64,000 nt of DNA, taken from positions 1 through 64,000 of the forward strand of contig CANOUP010000007.1 of NCBI GenBank assembly GCA_947570625.1, in the 5' to 3' direction. Under the pieces are notes generated by a model, which was not told where the DNA came from, made no database searches, and saw only the letters and a program-made list of their open reading frames with translations. The position numbers and the translations under genes were made by a program. The DNA comes from an uncultured Clostridia bacterium. Lineage in GTDB: Bacteria > Bacillota > Clostridia > Christensenellales > Borkfalkiaceae. Below, one piece after another: positions 34,312 through 42,340 of this stretch (the first letter of the stretch is position 1; each line of letters opens with the position of its first letter).

Positions 34312-36723
34312 ATGAAAGCACCTTTAAGCTGGCTTAAAGATTATGTGGATATAGACGTTACCGCGGAAGAATTGCAGAAAAAACTTTTCGGATGCGGGTT
34401 CGAGGTCGAAGAACTTATACAAACGGGCAAGGACATTTCGGGCGTGGTCGTCGGCGAAGTCGTCGAGTGCGAACCCGTTGAAGGCACGCACCTGTCGGTC
34501 TGCAAAGTGGACTGCGGAAGCAAGGGAACCTTTCAGATTTGCTGCGGAGCGGACAACGTTAAAAAGGGAATAAAAGCTCCCTGCGCGCTTGCCGGCGCAA
34601 CCGTGTACGCAACGGCGAAAGACCACGTAACCGTAGAAGGCGTGATGACGATTAAAAAGGGCAAACTGCGCGGGATTGAATCCGAAGGCATGCTGTGTTC
34701 GGGCGCGGAGCTCGGGGTCAACGGCGATATGTTCCCGGGGGGCGATTACTGCGGTCTGCTCCTCCTGCCCTCCGACAGCGTCAACGGCGAGGACGTAAAA
34801 CCCATACTCGGACTGGACGATTATATTTTCGATATAGGCGTAACCGCCAACCGCCCCGACTGCCAGAGCATTTACGGCATTGCGCGCGAAGTTTCCGCCG
34901 TGCTCGGCAAAAAAATCAAACCGCTCGATTTGAGTTACGGCGAGGTAAAAGGCGGATGCGAAAAAATTAAAATAACCGACCTTGCGCCCGAGCTTTGCCC
35001 GAGGTATATAGGTCACTGCGTAAAGGACGTAAAAGTGTCCGACTCCCCCGCCTGGCTTAAAAGAAAGCTGGCATTGTGCGGTCTGCGCTCGATTAACAAC
35101 ATCGTCGACATTACGAACTTTATCCTTTTAGAACTCGGTCAGCCCATGCACGCGTTCGATTTGAGAACGCTTGACGGCAGGGAAGTTATTATAAGAAGAG
35201 CCAAAAACGGTGAAAAGATTACCACGCTCGACTCCAACGAGTTCGAACTCAACAGCGAAAACCTCGTTATCTGCGACAGCAAAAAACCCGTCGCGCTTGC
35301 GGGCGTTATGGGCGGACTCAACAGCGAAATAGAAAACGATACGAAAGAGGTTCTTTTCGAATCGGCAAAATTTGCGCGCGACAACGTCAGAAAGACGGCA
35401 AGGGCGCTCGGTCAGCACTCCGACTCTTCGGCTCTGTTTGAAAAGGGCGTTAACGAATACACGACGGAAACGGCGATACGCCGTGCGCTTAACCTTATCT
35501 GCGCTTTGAAGTGCGGTACCGTTACCGATATGCATATCGACATAACGACCGAATACTCCAACCTTAACGAAAAAGAGCTTAAAGCCGACGTAAATAAAAT
35601 AAACGCGCTTTTGGGCATTACCGTGCCCGCGGACAAAATGCGCGCTATCCTCGAAAGCCTTAACTTCGGCGTCAGGCAAGACGGGAATATTCTCGATATT
35701 ACCGTGCCCCGTTACAGGGAAGATATTGACGGTTATCCCGATATAGCCGAGGAAATTATACGTATGTACGGCTATGAACACATAAAAGGCACTTTCCTGC
35801 CCTCCGCCTCTATTACGAACGGCGGATTCAACGACGAACAGAAAGCCGAAAACAAGCTTAAAGATATGCTCGTCGGCAAGGGGCTGTACGAAATTTCGAC
35901 CTACTCGTTCTATTCGCAAAAAGATTTGGATATGCTCCGCTTCCCCGAGGACGCGCCCGAACGCAAAGCCGTGAAAATACTCAACCCCATAAGCGAAGAT
36001 TTATCGATTATGCGCACGACACTCGCCCCCTCTATGGTCAACGTAATAGTGCGCAATCTCAGAAGGGGCAATACCGAGGGTAAACTTTTCGAACTTGCGA
36101 AAATTTATCTTGCCGACAAACTGCCTTTATCGACTTTCCCCGAAGAAAGGCAGATGCTGTGTTTCGGTATGTGGGGCGCGTACGGGTTCTTCGATTTGAA
36201 GGGAATAACCGAAGCCGTTGCGCGTTCGCTCAATACGGGTTTTGAGTACGAGCCCGCGGAAAAGCCCTTCCTCCACCCCGGGATTACGGCGAAAATAACC
36301 TGCGAAGGCGAAGAAATAGGCTATATAGGTCAGCTTGCCCCCACCGTTGCGGAGGAACTTGCGGTTGACCGCCCCGTAATCATCGCCGAACTCGATTACG
36401 AAAAACTTAGAAAACACGCAAAACCTTTCAGATATTCACCCATACCCAAGTATGCGGAAGTTCAGAGAGATCTTGCGCTGGTGTGTGCCCGCGATATTAC
36501 ATGCGGACAGATTACTAAGGAAATTTACTCCGCCTGCAAGTACGTTACGAACGTAAAACTTTTCGACGTATATATAGGCATACAGGTAGGCAAAGACAAA
36601 AAGAGCATGGCGTTCAACGTTACGTTCACGCCCAAAGACGAGCCTATCGAGGACAAAATAGACGGTTACGTCAAAAAGATTTTAAATAATCTTAAATACA
36701 AGCTCGACGTTACGTTAAGATAA
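34312..36723 (+). CDS. pheT: Phenylalanyl-tRNA synthetase beta subunit
   Basis: The 803-residue subunit has the usual domain order: N-terminal B1, a tRNA-binding OB domain (about 40-150), B3/B4 editing domain (about 210-380) with PMHAFDLRTLDG, B5 (about 405-475), the catalytic-like core (about 490-680) and the C-terminal FDX-ACB anticodon-binding domain. An AAGGAG sequence precedes the ATG. It shares the T-box leader with pheS and is closed by a strong terminator. Confidence 0.98.
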   Translation: MKAPLSWLKDYVDIDVTAEELQKKLFGCGFEVEELIQTGKDISGVVVGEVVECEPVEGTHLSVCKVDCGSKGTFQICCGADNVKKGIKAPCALAGATVYATAKDHVTVEGVMTIKKGKLRGIESEGMLCSGAELGVNGDMFPGGDYCGLLLLPSDSVNGEDVKPILGLDDYIFDIGVTANRPDCQSIYGIAREVSAVLGKKIKPLDLSYGEVKGGCEKIKITDLAPELCPRYIGHCVKDVKVSDSPAWLKRKLALCGLRSINNIVDITNFILLELGQPMHAFDLRTLDGREVIIRRAKNGEKITTLDSNEFELNSENLVICDSKKPVALAGVMGGLNSEIENDTKEVLFESAKFARDNVRKTARALGQHSDSSALFEKGVNEYTTETAIRRALNLICALKCGTVTDMHIDITTEYSNLNEKELKADVNKINALLGITVPADKMRAILESLNFGVRQDGNILDITVPRYREDIDGYPDIAEEIIRMYGYEHIKGTFLPSASITNGGFNDEQKAENKLKDMLVGKGLYEISTYSFYSQKDLDMLRFPEDAPERKAVKILNPISEDLSIMRTTLAPSMVNVIVRNLRRGNTEGKLFELAKIYLADKLPLSTFPEERQMLCFGMWGAYGFFDLKGITEAVARSLNTGFEYEPAEKPFLHPGITAKITCEGEEIGYIGQLAPTVAEELAVDRPVIIAELDYEKLRKHAKPFRYSPIPKYAEVQRDLALVCARDITCGQITKEIYSACKYVTNVKLFDVYIGIQVGKDKKSMAFNVTFTPKDEPIEDKIDGYVKKILNNLKYKLDVTLR

Positions 36724-36727
36724 AAGC

Positions 36728-36766
36728 ACCGCCCTCCGCAAACAAGCGGAGGGCGGTTTTATTTTA
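36728..36766 (+). terminator. Terminator after pheT
   Basis: The stem ACCGCCCTCCGC / GCGGAGGGCGGT has a 6-base loop followed by TTTATTTTA. It may also serve the convergent yunB unit. Confidence 0.9.
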
Positions 36767-37423
36767 CTTTTTCGGAACGAGCGCGGAACCCGAGCCCGCA
36801 AGCGACGCCTGCAAATATGTATCGGGAATTTTGCCCGTTATGACGCTTTCGCATATGAGCACTTCTATGGTAGAGGCAAGGTTGGTACTCTTCGACGGCA
36901 GAATAATAGAAATATCCGAAACGATTTCGAGATACAGCGAGTGCAAAGTCTGGTTTATTCCCGCCTCTAAAAATTTAGTCACGAAACGACACTCGACGTT
37001 GCTTATGGGTATGATTTTGATATTTATTTTACTGCCGAAGCCCGCAAGCGCCTCTATGCCTGTAAGCGCGCCGATTGGCACCATTATGCCCTCCGCGCTC
37101 ATTTTATTCAGATTTTCCTGCGAGAGGTACGCGGTATCCCTTGCTATCCTGTTTATTTTAAGGCTGTCGGTCGTAATCGAAGTGACGTTTCCGTCCGCCG
37201 AACGCTCGATTGTAATTAAATCTTCGTAGCGCACGGCGTCGTTGAGCGTGTAGTAAATGGCGTCGTTTACGGCGACAGTGGTAATGGAACGGATAGTCGC
37301 CTCGCTGATGGAAATGAGAACGCGCGTTACGTTGCGCTGAAAATAGATTAGCGTTGCGACGGCGAAAAGACATATGAAAACTATGAGTATTTTGAAACGT
37401 TTGAACTTTTTATTGCGCGCCAT
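36764..37423 (-). CDS. yunB: Sporulation protein YunB
   Basis: The 219-residue protein has one N-terminal membrane helix (about 10-28) and a large outer domain. It matches the YunB family in the stretches TVAVNDAIYYTLND, MVPIGALTGIEALAGFG and the closing CESVITGKIPDTYLQ. In B. subtilis yunB is expressed in the mother cell under sigma-E; the biochemical role is unknown. It is the last gene after spoVAD-spoVAE on the minus strand. Its start codon lies within a 16-bp palindrome and lacks a Shine-Dalgarno sequence, so it may depend on translation of spoVAE. Confidence 0.93.
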   Translation of the reverse strand: MARNKKFKRFKILIVFICLFAVATLIYFQRNVTRVLISISEATIRSITTVAVNDAIYYTLNDAVRYEDLITIERSADGNVTSITTDSLKINRIARDTAYLSQENLNKMSAEGIMVPIGALTGIEALAGFGSKINIKIIPISNVECRFVTKFLEAGINQTLHSLYLEIVSDISIILPSKSTNLASTIEVLICESVITGKIPDTYLQASLAGSGSALVPKK

Positions 37424-37436
37424 ACAATATTGTATG
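37421..37436. repeat. 16-bp palindrome over the yunB start
   Basis: CATACAATATTGTATG is a perfect palindrome. It spans the first codon of yunB and ends just before the spoVAE stop codon. In RNA it would fold over the start codon. Confidence 0.6.
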
Positions 37437-37820
37437 TCAGTTGCGCTTGGTTCTTGATTTAAAAATCAAAGCCATTACAAAAGCAAATACAACCGCGGCG
37501 GTTACGCCTGCGCTTGCGGCGGAGAGCGAACCCGTCACCGCATAGAAAAAGCCCTTTTCCGCGCCCTTCATTGCTCCGTTTGCAAGAAGGTAGCCGAACC
37601 CCGAAATGGGAACGGTAGCGCCCGCGCCCGCGAAATCGACAAGGGGCTGATACAGCCCGACCGCCGTAAGCACCACGCCCGCAAGCATAAAGTAAACAAG
37701 TATCTTGCCCGCAGTCAAATCGGTGAAATTAATGATTATCTGAGCGATAAGGCATATCCCCCCGCCCACGGCAAAAGCTTTTACAAACGCTAAAAATATT
37801 TGAAGAAATTCCTGACCCAT
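37437..37820 (-). CDS. spoVAE: Stage V sporulation protein AE
   Basis: SpoVAE is a membrane component of the channel that moves Ca-dipicolinate into the forespore and out during germination. The 127-residue protein has four hydrophobic segments and the family pattern FAVGGGICLIAQ, GVVLTAVGLYQPLVDFAGAGATVPISGFG. It resembles SpoVAC in the second half, as expected since the two proteins are homologous. It starts three bases after the spoVAD stop. Its partner spoVAC lies 16.5 kb upstream instead of next to spoVAD. Confidence 0.95.
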   Translation of the reverse strand: MGQEFLQIFLAFVKAFAVGGGICLIAQIIINFTDLTAGKILVYFMLAGVVLTAVGLYQPLVDFAGAGATVPISGFGYLLANGAMKGAEKGFFYAVTGSLSAASAGVTAAVVFAFVMALIFKSRTKRN

Positions 37821-37823
37821 AAT

Positions 37824-38834
37824 TTAATACTCCAACTCCACGGCGTGGCTTATGCAGGGGATGCTTTCGCCCTGTCCTGACGACACCGTCGACAGAAGCG
37901 CGCCCGTCGCGGCAAACAGCACGCGCTTGTATAGCCCCGACTGCAAACGCGACAGTACGTATGAATTGAATACGACCGCCGAACAGCCCGCTCCGCTTCC
38001 GCCCTGAAACTCGCTTTCTATCACCTTGTAGATAATTTCACCGCAGTCTACGTGATTTTCGGAAACGTCGAAGCCCTTCTCCCACGTCAAGTCTTTTAAA
38101 ATTCTGCTTCCCAGCGCGCCGAGGTCGCCCGTCAAAATCATATCGTAATCGTCGGGCGAAGTACCCGTATCCTTAAAATGACCGATTATCGTATCAGCCG
38201 CCGCGGGCGCCATTGCCGCGCCCATATTGTTGACGTCGGTTACGCCGTAATCGCACACCCTGCCCATAGTCGCGCTCGTTATTTTAACGCCCTTGTCCGC
38301 AGAGGCTATAAGACAGCTTCCCGCGCCCGTGACAGTCCACTGCGACTGGGGCGGACGGGTACAGCCGAGTTCGAGCGGGTAACGGTACTGACGTTCGGCG
38401 GAGGCGAAGTGCGAACCCGTCGCCGCAACGGCGTTTTTCACATAACCCGCATTGACGAGCATTGCGGAAAGCATTATACTCTCGCTCATGGTCGAGCAAG
38501 CCGAATATACGCCCAAGAACGGGAAATTGTAATCCCTTGCCGAAAAGCTTGCGGAAATTATCTGATTAAGCAAATCGCCCGAAATCAGCACGTCGATACC
38601 GCTCTGTCCGAGCCCGCTCTTTTCTATCGTAAGTTCAATCGCGCTTTTAAGCATTTTGCATTCGGCTTTTTCGTAAGTGCTTTCGCCGTACATGTCGTCG
38701 TCGAGCGTTATATCCGCATAACCGCCGATTACGCCCTCTTTCTCCTTGCTTCCGCACACGGCCGAGCCGACTATTATGCGGGGCTTATTATTGAAAAATA
38801 CGGTATTTCCCTTTTTACATTGCCTGATGTTCAT
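37824..38834 (-). CDS. spoVAD: Stage V sporulation protein AD
   Basis: SpoVAD is the thiolase-fold protein that binds dipicolinic acid on the outer face of the spore inner membrane. The 336-residue protein has family stretches SAVCGSKEKEGVIGG, FLGVYSACSTMSES (thiolase-like cysteine region) and EFQGGSGAGCSAVVFNSY. Length is normal. It is first in the group spoVAD-spoVAE-yunB, after a terminator, so a promoter must lie within about 80 bases upstream; I could not identify a convincing sigma-G site. The usual upstream partner spoVAC is missing here. Confidence 0.97.
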   Translation of the reverse strand: MNIRQCKKGNTVFFNNKPRIIVGSAVCGSKEKEGVIGGYADITLDDDMYGESTYEKAECKMLKSAIELTIEKSGLGQSGIDVLISGDLLNQIISASFSARDYNFPFLGVYSACSTMSESIMLSAMLVNAGYVKNAVAATGSHFASAERQYRYPLELGCTRPPQSQWTVTGAGSCLIASADKGVKITSATMGRVCDYGVTDVNNMGAAMAPAAADTIIGHFKDTGTSPDDYDMILTGDLGALGSRILKDLTWEKGFDVSENHVDCGEIIYKVIESEFQGGSGAGCSAVVFNSYVLSRLQSGLYKRVLFAATGALLSTVSSGQGESIPCISHAVELEY

Positions 38835-38915
38835 TGCCGTTAGTTTTTGTTAAATTCGGGAATTTATTCACCGCACTTAACGCAATGTACCGAGAATATG
38901 TGAATTGTAAATATT

Positions 38916-38949
38916 AAAAAAGAGACTGCCCGAAAGCAATCTCTTTTTT
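38916..38949 (-). terminator. Terminator after the Flg_new lipoprotein gene
   Basis: The stem AAAAAAGAGA / TCTCTTTTTT with an inner TGC/GCA pairing lies 14 bases past the stop codon. Confidence 0.75.
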
Positions 38950-38962
38950 ATTTGATTTTTTA

Positions 38963-41900
38963 TTATCTTTCCATAGACTGAGCCATATAAGATGTTGTGC
39001 CGTCCTCTACCCTGAGTACGGTCATTCCGTAAAATTCGTCTACCGTAAACGTAACAACGTTACTGCCGAACTCGAATGCATACTTTTCACCGAGAAGCAT
39101 AAACGTAACGCCGTCAGCCAAAACCTCATCACCGCGGGTGTAGGTCACCGTATTCGTTTTGAAATCAACGTCAAGGTAATAATAAACGTAATTTTGTCCG
39201 TCCGACGAAACACCGCCCCTGTATCTGCCTGAATAATCTACTTCTTCCGCACCAGCCGTTGCGGTAAAAACAAATTCTCCGTCTACGACATTGAGCTGAG
39301 GATTTCCTTCCGCGTCGGCAGTTACCGTAAACGTTACGTCATAAGAGCCGAAACCTGCGCCGTAAGGTTCGTAAGTGAAGGAGTACATTCCCGTTGCCTC
39401 GTCGAAAGTTAACTCTAACTTAGTTCCCATATTGTCACCGCCAATTTTATAGTCGACTTCCCAATAAGGTCCCTGCTGGGTTATAACAAGGGTAAAAATT
39501 GTGTCGTTATCGTCCGTACCGGAATAGGTGCCGGGAACCAATTGAACGTGCTCGGCCGCGCCCTGGGTAAAAGTGTACTCTGTGCCCATAACATTCATTA
39601 AAAGCGAACCGTCTTCCAATACTTCGAAATCGATGTTCATAGTCCATGTACCGTCAACGCCCTCAAACAAATATTTTGCGCCGTTTTTAGTTATCGGACC
39701 GGTGTAAGTGCCGTCGGGGTCAGTGAACGAACCGCTATAAGCGCCGTTTTCCGACTTGATAATAAACTTGTAAGTACCGAAACTGTCGCTATATTTATAA
39801 GTTCCCTCGGAAAGAGGCAACGCTTCCTTATAAGGCTCTGCCGTAAACGCGTCGGGCGCGGTTACTTCGAGTTTGCCGTCTTTATTGACTTTGAAAGATG
39901 CGGTTCCCGCTTCGGCAACTCCTTCCGCGGCAACGGTAGCGAACGTGTATACGCCGTAATCGTCACATGAAAGGTCTGCGTTTTCCGCAAGCGTATAATC
40001 GGCGCCGCCTGCCGTCAAAGTAAGACTTGCTTTATTATTTTCGGCATTTATATTGAAGACATAAGTTTTATTTTCAACCGTTCCCTTGTACGTGCCGGTT
40101 GCGACATTGAATACAAGCGGAGCAACGGTTACCGTGAAATTGCTGTCATAATTACCTGTGGTTACGACTATTGAGTTGACTCCTTTCACCAGATTGACCT
40201 GAGCGTAAGGATTTGCATTCGTAACCCCTCCTAACCATTTCCATGTCTTGGAATTGTATCCGTATTCAACGCCGTTTACGGTATAGTACATAAGGTAAGA
40301 AGTACCGCCTCCGTTAACAGTCTTGGAAACACTTATCGAATAATCGCCTCCCTGTTCGAGGTCGTATGTTAAGTAATACATAGACCCGGCGCGGATATTA
40401 TCCATTACGGTAGTCTTTTCCGTGATTTTGAAAGGATTTTCGGCAGTCAAACCTTTGGGTTCTTCGCTGAGCTTGGCAGTGAATGTAACCTTGGGATTGT
40501 TGCTGTTTGCGGGAACTACCAGAATATAATCGTAATATTCGCTTTCGATATAAATCTGGAATCCGTCGGTTATGTTAATCTGCTGTGCCTTGTTGCCCGT
40601 TCTGCCGTCGTTGATATCCGTCCACCAGAACTCCGTTCCGGTAGCGAAGCCTTCGAACAGAATCCATTTGTCTTTGACGGCGGCCGCATTGAAATAAACG
40701 TATTGGAAAGTACTTTCGGGTTCGAGGTCGTACTCTACTCCCGCTTCGGTTGCGGTAAGGTCAACGGCAACTTCCTTAGCTTTGAGGGCTTTTTCGAGAG
40801 TTACGGGTGTTTCCGACCAGTTGCCTTCATTATCCTGCTCATACAGCTCTATCGAAGTTACGCCGTCAAGACCCAGGTTAAGTTTAAGACGGTAACTTAT
40901 GCTGTAAACGCTTACTATATAAAAACCGTTTTCGACAGAGTCTACGAAAACTGAGTCAGGGTTTCCGTTTGCCTTTTTAAGACGCGCTGTTACACTACCT
41001 TCCTTTACACCGTTATAAATTCCGGTTGAAGCAATAATAAATTCGTATTCACCGCCTATATAAGTGCCCGTTTCATCGAAAGGCATATCATAGCTATACA
41101 CGTGAGCATTTAAATCAAATTTCGCGCCCGTGCATTTTACCGTATGCCTGCCCTTTTTGAGATAAACGTACAGGTTGGACTGTTTTTGTTTTTCAACGCC
41201 GTCAACCAAATAAGTTGTATCCGTATTGCCTTCGTCGGTAGGACGGTTTACGGTAAACTGATAAGTACCGTCGGCTTTAACAACGAAATATTCGTGGTCG
41301 GATACGGTTATGCTAAGACTTTCTTCCGCAGTAATTTCGTGAATCTGTTTCCAGTAAGCGTAAAGCGTGGTATTTTCGGTAACGGTATCAGTATCGAAAT
41401 CCCATTCCGCCTTGAACTCTTCATCCTTATACCAGCCCTCGAATGCATAACCTTCTTCCGCGGGAGCTTCGGGTTCTTCGAGCTTGTCGCCTGCAAGCAG
41501 GTTTTTAACGGCTTCGGGAGCGGTGCCGTGTCCCTTTGCGTCGTAAGTAACCTTAAACACGTCTACCCAATTAGCGTAGAGCGTTAAATTATTTTTGACC
41601 GTATCGGTTTCGAAATTCCACTTGTTCTTGCAGTCGGACTCCTTATACCAGCCTTCCAGAGCATAGTTTTCTACGGTGGGAGCCGTAGGAGCTTCGACTT
41701 TCGAATTGTATTTTAAACCCGTAACCGCGGAAGGAGCCGTTCCCTTGCCCTGTACGTCGTAAGTAAGGGTGTAGAGAATTTCGTCCCACTTAGCGTAAAG
41801 CGTGGTATCTTCAACTACGGTATCGATATCGAATTTCCACTCGGTTGCACAGGAGTCTTCCTTATACCAGCCGACGAACGTATAACCGTCCGCCGAGGGG

Positions 41901-42094
41901 TCCTCGGGCTTTTCGATTTTAGAGCCTGACTCTAAATCGGTTAACTGTGCGGGAGCAGTACCGTGTCCCTGCACGTCGAAAGTGACTTTGTAAGTCGTTG
42001 CTTCGGGTTCGTTATTGCACGCTACGGCAAAAAGTCCGAGAAGCGCGCATACCGCACATGTGAGCGAAGCAAGAACAAGTCTTGTTTTTTTCAT
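38963..42094 (-). CDS. Large surface lipoprotein with three Flg_new (Listeria-Bacteroides) repeats
   Basis: The 1043-residue protein has a lipoprotein signal with lipobox LFAVAC (C26). Three tandem repeats of about 72 residues follow (about 33-104, 105-176, 177-250), each with a start like YKVTFDVQGHGTAP, a middle like GYTFVGWYKEDSC and an end like TTLYAKW. These are Flg_new/InlB B-repeats (beta-grasp-like) of secreted proteins. The remaining 790 residues look like a series of beta-sandwich modules rich in Tyr, Thr and Gly, including pieces such as GTYSGTDDNDTIFTL that recur in varied form. No enzyme motif is visible. AAGGAG precedes the ATG. Probably adhesion or surface architecture. Confidence 0.85.
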   Translation of the reverse strand: MKKTRLVLASLTCAVCALLGLFAVACNNEPEATTYKVTFDVQGHGTAPAQLTDLESGSKIEKPEDPSADGYTFVGWYKEDSCATEWKFDIDTVVEDTTLYAKWDEILYTLTYDVQGKGTAPSAVTGLKYNSKVEAPTAPTVENYALEGWYKESDCKNKWNFETDTVKNNLTLYANWVDVFKVTYDAKGHGTAPEAVKNLLAGDKLEEPEAPAEEGYAFEGWYKDEEFKAEWDFDTDTVTENTTLYAYWKQIHEITAEESLSITVSDHEYFVVKADGTYQFTVNRPTDEGNTDTTYLVDGVEKQKQSNLYVYLKKGRHTVKCTGAKFDLNAHVYSYDMPFDETGTYIGGEYEFIIASTGIYNGVKEGSVTARLKKANGNPDSVFVDSVENGFYIVSVYSISYRLKLNLGLDGVTSIELYEQDNEGNWSETPVTLEKALKAKEVAVDLTATEAGVEYDLEPESTFQYVYFNAAAVKDKWILFEGFATGTEFWWTDINDGRTGNKAQQINITDGFQIYIESEYYDYILVVPANSNNPKVTFTAKLSEEPKGLTAENPFKITEKTTVMDNIRAGSMYYLTYDLEQGGDYSISVSKTVNGGGTSYLMYYTVNGVEYGYNSKTWKWLGGVTNANPYAQVNLVKGVNSIVVTTGNYDSNFTVTVAPLVFNVATGTYKGTVENKTYVFNINAENNKASLTLTAGGADYTLAENADLSCDDYGVYTFATVAAEGVAEAGTASFKVNKDGKLEVTAPDAFTAEPYKEALPLSEGTYKYSDSFGTYKFIIKSENGAYSGSFTDPDGTYTGPITKNGAKYLFEGVDGTWTMNIDFEVLEDGSLLMNVMGTEYTFTQGAAEHVQLVPGTYSGTDDNDTIFTLVITQQGPYWEVDYKIGGDNMGTKLELTFDEATGMYSFTYEPYGAGFGSYDVTFTVTADAEGNPQLNVVDGEFVFTATAGAEEVDYSGRYRGGVSSDGQNYVYYYLDVDFKTNTVTYTRGDEVLADGVTFMLLGEKYAFEFGSNVVTFTVDEFYGMTVLRVEDGTTSYMAQSMER

Positions 42095-42167
42095 ACATAT
42101 ATCTCCTTAAATTAATCTCTGAATAAATGAATAATAATTATGCAACCATTTATGATTTATTGGTATT

Positions 42168-42196
42168 ATATTATCATAATTATTCTGAATATGCAA
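42168..42196 (-). promoter_or_regulatory. Promoter of the Flg_new lipoprotein gene
   Basis: On the minus strand TTGCAT (42196-42191), a 17-base spacer and TAATAT (42173-42168), with an extended -10 (TGA before it). Confidence 0.65.
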
Positions 42197-42275
42197 CAGA
42201 TTTTTAATAATAATTTAAAAATAATTTATAAAAATTAAAAAGAATTTATAATTATTAATTATTAAAGCTCTTGTG

Positions 42276-42309
42276 TAAAAAAAGCCCCTGTGGCGTTTCG
42301 CCACAGGGG
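42276..42309 (-). terminator. Terminator of the MoxR/VWA operon
   Basis: The stem CCCCTGTGGCG / CGCCACAGGGG with a 3-base loop runs into seven T residues on the minus strand. It closes the seven-gene operon. Confidence 0.93.
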
Positions 42310-42340
42310 GTGAAATACCTTAATATTTACTTTTAGCTTT

